Below the pieces are notes generated by a model that saw nothing but the letters and a program-made list of their open reading frames with translations, was not told where the DNA came from and made no database searches. Positions 34,891 through 45,008 of a DNA stretch of 64,000 nucleotides are shown in pieces. Within the stretch, counting starts at the first letter, position 1, and each line of letters begins with the position of its first letter. Origin of the DNA: Xenoacremonium recifei (lineage: Eukaryota > Ascomycota > Sordariomycetes > Hypocreales > Nectriaceae); the NCBI GenBank assembly GCA_012184525.1, contig WOFQ01000002.1, positions 1,240,001-1,304,000 on the forward strand, written 5' to 3'. A program made the translations under genes and the position numbers.

Positions 34891-36156
34891 CTATTCCAGA
34901 TGCTCGTTGACGTACTCCTCCAGCCGCTTGAGCCCCTCGACCAGCACCTCCGTCTCGCACACGTAGCCGATCCGGATATAGCCCGCAAAGTCGTCCCCGC
35001 CGCCAAAACAGTGCGCCCCCGGCACCACGAACACCTTGGTCCTGGCCAGCAGGTCCAGACAGAAGGCCGTGTCCGTGACCGGCCGGCCCTGCTTGTCTCG
35101 GAACTGCACAAAGGCAGTCGTCCCAGCCGTCGGCTCCACCCACGAGCACACTGCGGCGTGCCTGTCGACAAACGCCTTCAGCAGCCGGGCGTTGGTGCGG
35201 GCCAGAGCCACGTTGCGGGCGATCAGCGGCTCCCGGACCGCGGGGGACAGCGCGTAGCCGGCGATCTGGTCGTCCACCTGCGACACGCTGATGGTGGTGT
35301 AGTCGCGGGCCGACGCGATGGCTTTCAGCATGGCTGAGTCGGTGCTGGCAATCCATCCGATCCGGAGCCCTGCCAGCGCGTAGCCCTTGGACATGGAGCC
35401 CGTCACCAGCGTTTTACGGTATCCCAATGCCGTGGCAGGCACCGGCACTTCGACCTGCCCTGAAGCCCCGCCGTGGAAGAGGGGACGGTACACTTCGTCT
35501 GAGAACAGTATGATGTCCCTCTTCTCAGCCACGGCTGCGATGCGCTGTAAGACGGCAGTGGGGATAGGCACTCCTGTGGGATTATTGGGGTTGTTGATGA
35601 TGATCATCTGTGTAGGACTCGTCAGCCAACAAGGTCTTCCTACAGACTCCACAGGGGCTGGTGAGAAATCTTTTACCTTGGTATTGTCTTTGATGAGGTG
35701 CTCGAGGTCATCCACGTTTGGCACAAAGCCATCTTCCTTCTTCAGCTTCCACAGAGAAACTTCAGCGCCCACGCTCCGTGGCACATCGTAGAGCTGCTGA
35801 TAGGTTGGATATACACAGATGACATGATCGCCAGGTCCAATAAGGGTGTAGAGGGCCAGAAAATTTGCTCCGATGGCTCCTTGAGTGATGATGACATTGT
35901 CTTTGGATAGCTTCTCTGTCTCGGTGCTGCAATGGGCGGCAACTCGCTCCCGCAGCGCCGGAGAGCCTAGGATAGATCCATATGTGAGTTTGACACTGGT
36001 GTTCAAGGGTCCGGGAGCCTGCGGGTCCGTTGACAAGTTGACAAGGTCGTCGATGGACACGGATGCCGCACAGGTCTCGGCGACGTTGAGTACGCCAGGA
36101 GTGGTCTCATATTCGTCCATCCATTGCTCAACGGCGAAGGGCTTGATATGCACCAT
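34891..36156 (-). CDS. PLP-dependent class I/II aminotransferase
   Basis: Exons 36156-35677 and 35607-34891 give 398 aa. The start is the ATG at 36156 (MVHIKPFAVEQW); the frame stays open upstream but only with non-ATG codons. Fold-type I motifs are present: NNPNNPTG at 165-172, SDEVY at 196-200, and GSMSKGYALAG with the Schiff-base lysine K234. The intron (35608-35676, 69 nt) is a multiple of three and lacks a stop, but has GT/AG ends, a GCTGAC branch point and falls between two conserved blocks. The closest resemblance I recall is to fungal proteins annotated capreomycidine-synthase-like or kynurenine/aspartate-aminotransferase-like, so the substrate is not assignable. No biosynthetic cluster surrounds it. 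Confidence 0.85.
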   Translation of the reverse strand: MVHIKPFAVEQWMDEYETTPGVLNVAETCAASVSIDDLVNLSTDPQAPGPLNTSVKLTYGSILGSPALRERVAAHCSTETEKLSKDNVIITQGAIGANFLALYTLIGPGDHVICVYPTYQQLYDVPRSVGAEVSLWKLKKEDGFVPNVDDLEHLIKDNTKVKDFSPAPVESVGRPCWLTSPTQMIIINNPNNPTGVPIPTAVLQRIAAVAEKRDIILFSDEVYRPLFHGGASGQVEVPVPATALGYRKTLVTGSMSKGYALAGLRIGWIASTDSAMLKAIASARDYTTISVSQVDDQIAGYALSPAVREPLIARNVALARTNARLLKAFVDRHAAVCSWVEPTAGTTAFVQFRDKQGRPVTDTAFCLDLLARTKVFVVPGAHCFGGGDDFAGYIRIGYVCETEVLVEGLKRLEEYVNEHLE

Positions 36157-37740
36157 GTTGACGATGACGAGGCAGTAACGAGGATTTCTTGTCTTCTCTG
36201 TCAAGCTTCTGTCTCCAATTGATGCTGTGGTCTTGTTTATGCTTGTTCATCCATCTGTAAGGTGCCGAATCTGACTTATAAGGTCTTGGACCCTGCACGA
36301 GGTTCGAGAAGGGCAAGCGTCAGCGACGCCAGACGCTAGAGTGCGCCCTCCGCTTTGGACATGTCTTCGCCTGCAAGTTGACGGCCACTAACATCGACGC
36401 CTGAGCGCCAGTGCGGGGGAGCTCCGGCGAGATGCCAATGAGAATCGACAACATGGCCCAAGAAGGGAACTGGATTTGACATGACAGGGCGCGCGCTGTC
36501 TATTGATGCATGAAAGATGCGCGGATACGAAAGTTCCTAATCATGAGATACGGATAGAAGCTGAAAGATTGAGCACGAAGATTCCAACCTTCCTATCTTG
36601 ATTCTAACGACTTCATGACTCAATAGCCATGGACTCGACAGACTTTGCAGAGCAGGACACGAGGTAAGTAAAGTATAAATTACGTTTATAAAGACGACAG
36701 TTCGATAAACTCAAAGTTCATTTGTTGGTACTCGGTGAGTAAGTAAGGTAAACTTGTTAGATCGATGCTGGTGAACGGAGAGTCAGTCTCACGCTAAGCT
36801 CATGTAAAACATACCGTGTGAACTACGTTTTAGTTTCACATCGATGAGCCAGATAATCGGTGGTTGAGTTGCAATACAAAGTTGTCGGATAGTGACTCTC
36901 ATTCTCCGCATTCGGCATTCGACACATATTGGTATGTACTCACGCAATTTAAGATGGTTGGTTGGCTCGTCAATGCTCCGGGCAACTTTGGGTTGGGCAA
37001 TATTTCACCCTAGGGTAGCTCAGTCAGGTTCTCTAAAAGTAGCTACATCTCCCAGTTTTCCCGCTACTATGAACTCGGTGTCCCTAGAATCCGTGAATTG
37101 GAATTTTCGACTTTAATCCAAGATAAACTGGATTTCTCTGTCAAAGCCATTCATATGGCGTGAGGTGGGATTAGAGGTTGTACACATGACAGTGCCATGT
37201 GTCTTATAGCGGTGCCTTAACTCTTAGGCTGCTATGGAGATACTGCGCATAATGCCGCCACTCCAATAGTAAAGTAACCCATGAGAACGTGATTACATGT
37301 CGAATCATCATAGGGCTATAGAATGAACCCTAAAACACAAAAGACTTTTGTATCATACAATCAAACGTCTTCCCAGTCCCAGGATTTGACGCTCTGTGCA
37401 ATCACTCTCAACATCCATCGCAGGAATCGCGGGGCTCCGTCCGTTCCCCAGCCTCTGATTTACAGGCACCGCCGCCCGTCCGCCTCCCGCTGAGTGGCTG
37501 CAAGCGAATCGACTTTAGCCGTTCCCGCACCTGCTGCAAGACGTGCGGGGCGCCCAAACCAGAACAGAACAGGAAGCTTACCTTAGCCTGGCCTGGCCTT
37601 CCTTAGCTCATCCCGGTCGCCTTCCCATCGTCACTTGGGGACTCCGACTCCGACGACATCAACCGAGGCGCCTCCTCTTCCTCCATCCGCATCGCCGCAC
37701 CGAATCGACTTCGCTGTCGCATCCCCGTCCTGCTGCAGCT
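36157..37740. other. Divergent intergenic region, AT-richer
   Basis: About 1.6 kb lies between the aminotransferase and the ABC transporter. It is clearly richer in A and T than the genes (36640-37380) and has stop codons in all frames. There is no recognisable element; it could be an old degraded sequence, but I cannot show this. Confidence 0.45.
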
Positions 37741-40700
37741 ATGGCTCCTCCCCCGAGTCTGAGGCGACTACTGGCCGGGACCGTGGCCTTGATGCCCGTC
37801 CTGGCCCATGGATACCTCAACTCGAGCTACTCCCACCTGGACATGATACGGGCGGAGATGGCCCTCTTGGATGACCGCCCCGACGGCTGCCCTCCTTGGT
37901 ATGTTGCGATACTCAAGGAACCAACCCGCCGCGCATTGCTGACTTTGTCTTCTACAGCTTCAACTGTTTACTTCCCGCCCATACGTGTGCCCAATACGCT
38001 GGCTGTAACGAGTTCAACGGCAAATGCGACTGCCCCGAGGGATTTGGTGGCGATGACTGTCTCCAACCCCGTACGTCAATCGAAAAACAACACCATGAAT
38101 ATATACTGAGAGGACTATCGCTGATGGGATTATAGTGTGTGGCTCGCTTGCTCGTGGCAAAGACCGCCCGATGCGCTCTGGTGGCAACTGTGAATGCGAC
38201 GAGGGCTGGACCGGCATCAACTGCAACGTCTGTACCGAAAACAAGGCCTGCAATGCACTCATGGAAACCGGCGAAGGTGGCGTCTGCTACCAGAACGGCG
38301 AGGTTGTCAACCACAACTACCAGATCTGCGATGTCACCAACGAGAAGATTACCACTCTGCTTGGCAAGCAGCGACCTGAGGTCACCTTTACTTGTACCGA
38401 GGAAGATGCCACCTGCGATTTCCAATGTATGACCCCATATCATCCGGGATTCTCTCATCGCTATCATGAAACTGACGTCCTCTTTAGTCTGGGTTGATCA
38501 GACCGAGTCCTTCTATTGCCACTTGACCGACTGCCAATCGAGCGCCTCGTGGGATGTATCTAAGAACTCGACGTCATACAAGTGCGACCACATCAAGTGC
38601 AGCTGTATTCCCGATCGAATGCTTTGTGGCAAAGACGGTTCAGTTGACTTGACCGATTTTCTCGACCAGTCGATCAAAGGCCCCGGCCGATTCGAATGCA
38701 CTCAGAAGGGTGGCGGCGCTCATGACTGTGCCTTCAGGGAGCCTGAAATGGATGCCCTTATCTTGGCTCTGATTGGTGACGCCAGTATTCTTCTCGATTG
38801 CAGGGCTGGCGAATGTCTTTACGAGACCGAAGTGCCAGGATACAAACGACCTGTGAAGAAGATCAACACGCCGCTAATTGCTGGCGTTATTGCCGGCTGC
38901 TCGCTGTTCCTTGTAGCTGTCATAATTCTGACCTGGTACCTGTCCCGCCGCAAGCTCGACTACCAGGCTATCTCTTTGGAGGATTCTGATGACGAGAACA
39001 CCAAACTTATGGCGGACCATAAGCCGGCTGCCCTCTACTTTGAGAATGTCTCGTACTCGCTCAACGGCAAGCAGATTCTCAGCAACATCCAGGGCGTGTG
39101 TAATTTCGGAGAGGTTACTGCGATCATGGGAGCATCAGGTGCTGGAAAGACTACATTCCTTGACATCCTTGCGCGCAAGAACAAGCGCGGACAGGTACAC
39201 GGTGACTTCTACGTCAACGGCGAAAAGGTCGACGATAGCGATTTCAAGCAGGTGGTCGGCTTTGTCGATCAAGAGGATACGATGTTGCCTACCCTGACCG
39301 TCCACGAGACTATTCTCACCAGTGCTCTACTCCGACTCCCGCGTGACATGGGTCGAGCCGCCAAGGAACAGCGAGTTTATGAAGTTGAGAAAGAGCTTGG
39401 AATCCATCATATTCGAGATTCTCTCATTGGTTCTGAGGAGGGCAAGGGGCGCGGCATCTCTGGTGGTGAGAAGAGACGAGTCGGGATCGCCTGCGAACTG
39501 GTCACCAGCCCCTCCATACTCTTCCTTGATGAACCTACGAGTGGTTTGGATGCATACAACGCTTACAACGTCATTGAATGCCTGGTAACGCTCGCGAAGA
39601 ACTATAAGCGAACTGTCATCTTCACGATTCACCAGCCGAGATCCAACATCGTGGCCCTCTTCGACCGACTTATTCTTTTAGCCCAAGGCCGAACTGTCTT
39701 TTCTGGACCCTTCAACCAGTGTCAGGATTACTTTGACCGACTTGGCTACGAATGCCCCCCTGGTTTCAACATTGCCGATTACCTCGTTGATCTCACCATG
39801 CATGCGGGAAGCAGCCAGTCAATGGACGACGGAACCATTCACCCTGATTCCGCGAGTGTCGGACCTAGCAGCACCAGGGCTATTAAGTCTGTGGCGAGCA
39901 TTTCTGGTACCAGCACTGGTGAGGATAGCACCGCTGAGCCCCCCGCATCGACACGCCCTCGAACTTGGCGCCGGGACTCGATCAAGAACCGTCAAGATCG
40001 CGAGCTTTTTACCCGCCGGAAGAACACCATCGATACTACTGCATCTTCGGATGCTGGAGTGGAGGATACCACCACCTACCGACTTCATAACAATCCGGCC
40101 GACTCGGCTTCTACGCCTCTACTTGAGGATCCGGATGATCTTCCTCCTGCGGCATCCACCGGTACCGATCTAGACCACATCACCAGGGCCTTTGCCCATT
40201 CCGACATCGCGATAGCGACCAAAGAAGAAATCAAGCAAGCGATTGCCACCGCAGAGTCAGCGAATGGACCAAACGGTTATACTCCCGAGGGCCCCAACAT
40301 CAACGTCAGCGCCGTTGGTAGAGGTTATGCGCGCGTGGGCTACCTTCGTCAGTTCATCATTCTCTCGCAGAGGACCTGGAAGAACCTTTACAGGAACCCT
40401 ATGCTCATGCTCACACATTTTGCCATCGCAATTGTGCTTGCTGTGTTCTCGGGCTATCTCTTCTACGGTCTCACCGACGATATCCCCGGTTTCCAGAACC
40501 GGCTCGGTCTTTTCTTCTTCCTGCTTGCGCTTTTCGGATTCAGCACTCTCACCAGCCTGAACGTGTTTGCGGCCGAGAGGCTGCTCTTCGTTCGGGAGCG
40601 TGCTAACGGATACTACTCGCCGGCTACTTACTTTGCCGCCAAGGTGCTTTTCGACATCATTCCTCTGCGAATCATTCCTCCGATCCTCATGGGTTCGATC

Positions 40701-41171
40701 ATTTATCCCATGACTGGTCTGGTGGCCGATGTACCGCACTTCTTCAACTTCATTCTCGTTCTTGTCTTGTTCAACATGGCTGCGGCCGCAGTGTGTCTTT
40801 TCATCGGTATCGTTTGCAAGGATGGAGGCGTGGCCAACTTGATTGGAAGCTTGGTGATGCTGTTCAGTCTGTTGTTTGCAGGTTTCTTGCTCAACCATGA
40901 TGCGACACCCAAGGGTGCTGTTTGGCTGCAGACGCTGTCCATCTTCCATTACGGCTTTGAGTCGCTCATTGTCAATGAAGTGCTTCAGCTCACTTTGGTG
41001 GACAGCAAGTACGGCCTGGATATCACCGTTCCTGGCGCAGCCATTCTGAGCTCATTTGGCTTCAACAACGATGCGATGTGGCCTGATATTCGCAACCTGG
41101 GCATCTACGCTGCCGTGTTTATCGTCTTGTCTTACGCTGCTATGCACGTCTTGCTCGTTGAGAGACGTTAG
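37741..41171 (+). CDS. ADP1: ABCG-family transporter, ADP1-like
   Basis: Exons 37741-37898, 37958-38070, 38136-38426 and 38488-41171 give 1081 aa (yeast Adp1 is 1049). A signal sequence is followed by a lumenal Cys-rich region with EGF-like motifs (CNEFNGKCDCPEGFGGDDC; CECDEGWTGINCNVC) and one membrane span at about 320-345. Next comes an ABC domain with Walker A GASGAGKTT at 402-410, signature ISGGEKRR and Walker B LFLDEPTSGLD. A Ser/Thr-rich linker leads to the ABC2 membrane domain with about six spans, ending ALLVERR-like. This N-terminal EGF/TM plus ABC-TMD architecture is specific to the Adp1 group. The transported substrate is not known for the group. Intron phases all match. Confidence 0.92.
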
Positions 41172-41526
41172 ACTTGGATATAGAGAAGAGCTGCATTGCG
41201 CACATATAGTGCTAGGAAGTTTAGGGCAGTTGTGAGATGTTGTACATACGATAGGTCTTTCATAATGGGCGTTTAGCATGGATGCATGGGATGTATTTGC
41301 TTGGGTTTCTTGGACTAATTAGGTAGATGTCGATTCATTGCAAGGTAGACCTGTCCAAGAATAAATCTCAATACATGAATTTTCTCACCAGACCCCAAAC
41401 TAATGCTATGTAATTGAGGTCGAATTGTGGTAATATGCTTCAAATTTTGGGTGTCCATAATACAGGGGTAGATTGATACATATGATCGAGAACATTGTTT
41501 TACAAGGTCGGGCCAAAATGTCAGCC
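41172..41526. other. Convergent 3' region
   Basis: These are AT-rich 3' flanks of the ABC transporter and the mS45 gene. I see no other feature. Confidence 0.6.
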
Positions 41527-42438
41527 CTATTCCATCTTTCCACCAGTGAACTCCTCCGCAATCCTCTTTTGACGCTTGACAGATCGGTCATACTCGGACT
41601 CGTAGACATCCATAATCTTAGTCGACGTGCCCGTCGTCGTCTCCAGCATGGCGTTGATGCCCGGGGGCTTGCCCCAGATATCCCAGGCGTTCTCAGCAGT
41701 GACATAGCGACCGACCGCCGAGCCCTGCGTCTTCCAGTAGTCCTCAGCAAAAATAGTCTCGATCTCCGTCTTGAGCTCCTGCTCGCTGACGATGAAGTTG
41801 CCGGCGTTCATGTACAGCTCCATGAGGGCGTCCTGGCGGGAAGTGCGCTTCTCGTCCTCGCGCCGCGCCACCCGCTGGGCGCTCTTCTCGGCGCGCTCAA
41901 AGCGGTGCGGGTCGGCGTACACGCGCGTGTCGAGCATGGTGTCGAGCACTGTGCTGCGGGTGAGGCGGTCGTCCTCGCGCTCGGGGGCCTTGCCGGCCTC
42001 GTGGTGAGCCCAGAACTTGCGGCTCACGCGGTCGCTGCGGGCCTTGTCGCTGCGCTCGCGGCGCTTCCACAGCTGGTGCAGACCCTCCTCGAGGTTCTTG
42101 CGGCGTGTGGCGGCCATCTTGAGCTTCCATCGCTGCGTCTCGTTCTGGGGGGCGGCATCGCTGGTGCGGTGGGGGACGGTCTTTGCGAGGTACTCGGGGC
42201 GGACTTTGCGGTCGCCTTCGATGCGGGGGAAGACTTCGCGAGGGACGGGCAGGTGGCCACGTACACGCTCTGGCTTTTTCTCTTCGGATTGGGGCGGTTT
42301 TGGGAGGCGGATGTAGGAGGGTGACTCGGGGGGAACGACATCTCTGAGGATGGTAGGTGTGGTTGAGAAACTGCGAGACACGGCGGCCAGCTGACGGGTT
42401 GATGCCCTAGAGCAGGGCCCTGTGAGAGCGAACGACAT
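41527..42438 (-). CDS. MRPS35: Mitoribosomal protein mS45 (Bot1/Mrps35-like)
   Basis: Intronless, 303 aa. The start is the ATG at 42438 (MSFALTGPCSRAS); the in-frame codons before it have no ATG. The N-terminus is Arg/Ser-rich like a mitochondrial presequence (RQLAAVSRSFSTTP). The PPESPSYIRLPKPPQ motif and the following RGHLPVPREVFP are what I know from the Bot1p family, 'eukaryotic mitochondrial regulator', now known as small-subunit protein mS45. A charged helical middle (KMAATRRKNLEEGLHQLWKR) follows. It acts in mitochondrial small-subunit structure and translation. Divergent from NOG2 with 295 bp between start codons. Confidence 0.82.
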   Translation of the reverse strand: MSFALTGPCSRASTRQLAAVSRSFSTTPTILRDVVPPESPSYIRLPKPPQSEEKKPERVRGHLPVPREVFPRIEGDRKVRPEYLAKTVPHRTSDAAPQNETQRWKLKMAATRRKNLEEGLHQLWKRRERSDKARSDRVSRKFWAHHEAGKAPEREDDRLTRSTVLDTMLDTRVYADPHRFERAEKSAQRVARREDEKRTSRQDALMELYMNAGNFIVSEQELKTEIETIFAEDYWKTQGSAVGRYVTAENAWDIWGKPPGINAMLETTTGTSTKIMDVYESEYDRSVKRQKRIAEEFTGGKME

Positions 42439-42733
42439 TGTGAACGGAGCTGGCGCCAATTCAGCGCGCTGAAGCTCACAATTGGGCTTGACGGTCGTTG
42501 ATCGTCGGCAGCTTCGAGGTTGCGCCGGACAGAGAAAATCGTCGCCCGGACTAATTGCCAGGCCGGATTAACCTCTGCCGAGGACCCCTGCGTCGGCCCC
42601 AGCCCAGCCACCAATTGGTGGGGTCCAAGGTGTGGTCTACAAAAAAAAAGTTGGAAAAGATAAATTTCTTATCAGCAGCCTGCAGTCTCTTTTCCTTGCT
42701 CCTACAACTCGGTCGCCCAACAACTCTGTCACA
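42439..42733. promoter_or_regulatory. Compact divergent promoter mS45 / NOG2
   Basis: Only 295 bp separate two divergent ATGs. An A-run (42644-42652) and a pyrimidine-rich stretch precede NOG2. The arrangement suggests a shared promoter for a mitochondrial and a cytosolic ribosome factor; co-regulation is inferred. Confidence 0.55.
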
Positions 42734-45008
42734 ATGGGCACTGGGAAGAAAGAGGCCACCCGGCGCGTCCGCCAGGGCAAGACCGGCGATGGCTTGGGCA
42801 ATGTCCGGGTCAAAGGCGAGAACTTCTATCGGTACGTCCTCTGCAGAACGTCTCTGTCCGGAGTGGGAAGCTGACTTGACACAGCGATGCGAAGAAGGTC
42901 AAGCGCCTGAACATGTACAAGGAGGGCCGCGAGCAGAGAGATGCCGATGGAAAGATCACGCGGGCTGCTATCTACCAGTCACGAGAAGTTCCCAACGCGC
43001 GGATCGAGCCGAACCGGAAGTGGTTTACCAACACCCGAGTTGTTTCGCAAGATACCCTCAAGGCGTTCCGGGAAGCCATGGCGGAGAAGGCCAGTGACCC
43101 TTACCAGGTCCTGCTCAAGTCCAACAAGCTGCCCATGAGTCTTATCCGGGATGGTCAGGACAAGACCAACGGGATTAAGCAGCACCAGGCCAAGATGACC
43201 GTCGAGACCTCGCCATTCGCCGAAGTGTTCGGACCTAAGGCGCAGCGGAAACGTGTCAAGCTGGGTGTCAGCTCGCTCATGGATCTGGCTGATGACACCG
43301 AGAAGAGCATGGATACTTACCATGACCGTCTCGAGCAGGCCAAGCTGTTGAGCGGAACATCGGGAGATGCTGACGGTAACGATGCTGACAAGCCCCTCAC
43401 CATGGCGATTGAGCCTGTCTTCGACAAGGGCCAGAGCAAGCGAATCTGGAACGAACTCTACAAAGTCATCGACTCTTCCGATGTTGTCATCCATGTCCTC
43501 GACGCGAGAGATCCCGTGGGCACTCGGTGTCGCAGCGTGGAAAAGTATCTCAAGGAGGAGGCTCCCCACAAGCACTTGATCTTTGTGTTGAACAAGTGCG
43601 ACTTGGTGCCTACAAGCGTTGCCGTAAGTAAATCTTTCTTATTCATGTTTACCCTACCCAGCGGCGCAACAAGCCTTGCGCCCCAATGTTTCCTGTCAGG
43701 ACGTCTTCCTTTTTATTTGCTGTGGAATTTGTCTGTTACAACATTGGGAGATCGATCGCTATTCTCGACCTGTCGCAGCGTTCTGCTGTTGGCTTGATGT
43801 GTGCCGTTTTGGTTACCATCGTGAGAAAGGCACTCATGTCTGATGAGTTGAAGTCTGCCTATGCCAGCTTGCTGGTCATTGATTGCAGTCTTCTTAGTGA
43901 TGACACAAACATACCCCGCATAATTTTCAATATTTTATTCATGAGAACTTCACCAGCTAACTCATGATAGGCTGGTTGGGTTCGCCACCTGTCCAAGGAA
44001 TATCCTACCCTGGCTTTCCACGCTAGCATTACCAATTCGTTCGGCAAGGGATCCCTGATCCAGCTTCTTCGGCAATTTTCTTCGTTGCATTCGGACAGAA
44101 AGCAGATCTCTGTTGGGCTGATTGGTGGGCCCAATACTGGAAAGTCGTCTATCATCAACACGCTGTTGAAGAAGAAGGTGTGCACTGTCGCTCCTATTCC
44201 CGGAGAGACCAAGGTGTGGCAGTATGTTACGTTGATGAAGCGCATCTATCTCATCGACTGCCCCGGTGTTGTCCCGCCTTCTAGCACGGACACGCCTACG
44301 GACCTTGTTCTTCGAGGTGTGGTTCGTGTTGAGAAGGTTGAACACCCTGAACAATACATTACAGCCCTGCTTAACAGAGTAAAGAAGCATCACATGGAGA
44401 AGACCTACGAGCTCACTGGATGGAATGATTCTACAGAGTTCCTCGAGCTCCTGGCTCGGAAAGCTGGTCGTCTTCTCCGAGGAGGCGAGCCCGATCTGGA
44501 TGGAGTGGCCAAGATGGTGCTCAATGACTTTATGAGGGGCAAGATTCCCTGGTTCACGCCTGCACCCAAGGTTGAGGGCGAGGCTGACACAAAGGTCGGT
44601 GGCCGGGAGGGAAGACTCGGAGAAATGCCTCGCAAGCGGAAGCAGGAGGAGGAGGAGGACGATGCAGGCGAGGAGCCGGACGTGTCAGCCGAGGATCAGC
44701 TGCAGCGGGAAGCTAGTGTGGCAATGGAAAAGGAACAGGCGGGATCAGACGAGGAGTCAGATGATGATGAGGAGGAATTCGAGGGCTTCGGGAGTGACAC
44801 GGAGGAAGCATTATCCCGCAAGGCGTCGTTTGGCGGAAGCCTGGAGGCCGGCAGTGAGGCCGAAAGTGGCTCTGACGATGTCATCTCGGTGAACAGCCCC
44901 AGCGATGACGAGAGCCAAGAGGGGGGAGAAGAAGAGCCTACGGTATCCGAGCCGGAGCAGAAGAAGGCGACGACGGGCAAGCGGGCGAGCAAGCGACGCA
45001 GGACGTGA
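42734..45008 (+). CDS. NOG2: Nucleolar GTPase NOG2/NUG2, 60S assembly factor
   Basis: Exons 42734-42831, 42885-43623 and 43971-45008 give 624 aa. The start is MGTGKKEATRRVRQGK. It is a circularly permuted GTPase: G4 NKCD comes first (end of exon 2), then G1 GGPNTGKSS and G3 DCPGV in exon 3. The basic N-terminal NGP1 region (RLNMYKEGREQRDADGKI) binds pre-60S RNA. The C-terminal 120 residues are acidic with a basic end (KRASKRRRT, probable nuclear localisation). Nog2 occupies pre-60S particles in the nucleus and prevents early Nmd3 binding. Intron 1 is 53 nt, but intron 2 is 347 nt, by far the longest intron in the window, and carries the snoRNA candidate listed separately. Confidence 0.95.
43680..43914 (+). 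ncRNA. snR191: Candidate H/ACA snoRNA, snR191-like, in NOG2 intron 2
   Basis: Hairpin 1: a perfect 9-bp basal stem (43682-43690 with 43740-43748), an upper stem 43699-43702/43731-43734 and a further 4 bp 43706-43709/43724-43727. Its pocket has GUCA on the 5' side (43695-43698) and GUUAC on the 3' side (43735-43739). These pair with UGAC and GUAAC flanking the first target U of the conserved LSU helix 69 GUAACUAUGACUC. Hairpin 2: an upper stem 43850-43858/43885-43893 (8 of 9 pairs) capped by CCAG-CUUG-CUGG, with pocket GAGU (43845-43848) and UAGU (43895-43898). These match ACUC and ACUA around the second target U. An ACA lies at 43909-43911, 14 nt from the pocket, the canonical distance. The H-box position (43749) reads AGAUCG, off by one base from ANANNA. 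Yeast snR191 guides these same two uridines from the NOG2 intron. Confidence 0.75.

Noticed and set aside
36157..36204. Upstream 16-codon extension of the aminotransferase
   Set aside because: It begins with a non-ATG codon; the first ATG in frame is at 36156, right before the conserved N-terminus.
36640..37380. Degenerate, RIP-mutated transposon in the AT-rich gap
   Set aside because: It is AT-rich with many stops, but I see no terminal repeats, target duplications or coding remnants, so it cannot be supported.
43841..43914. Box C/D snoRNA reading of the NOG2 intron (UGAUGA motifs at 43841 and 43898)
   Set aside because: C-box-like motifs occur but no paired D box with terminal stem; the H/ACA reading explains the hairpins and the target complementarity.
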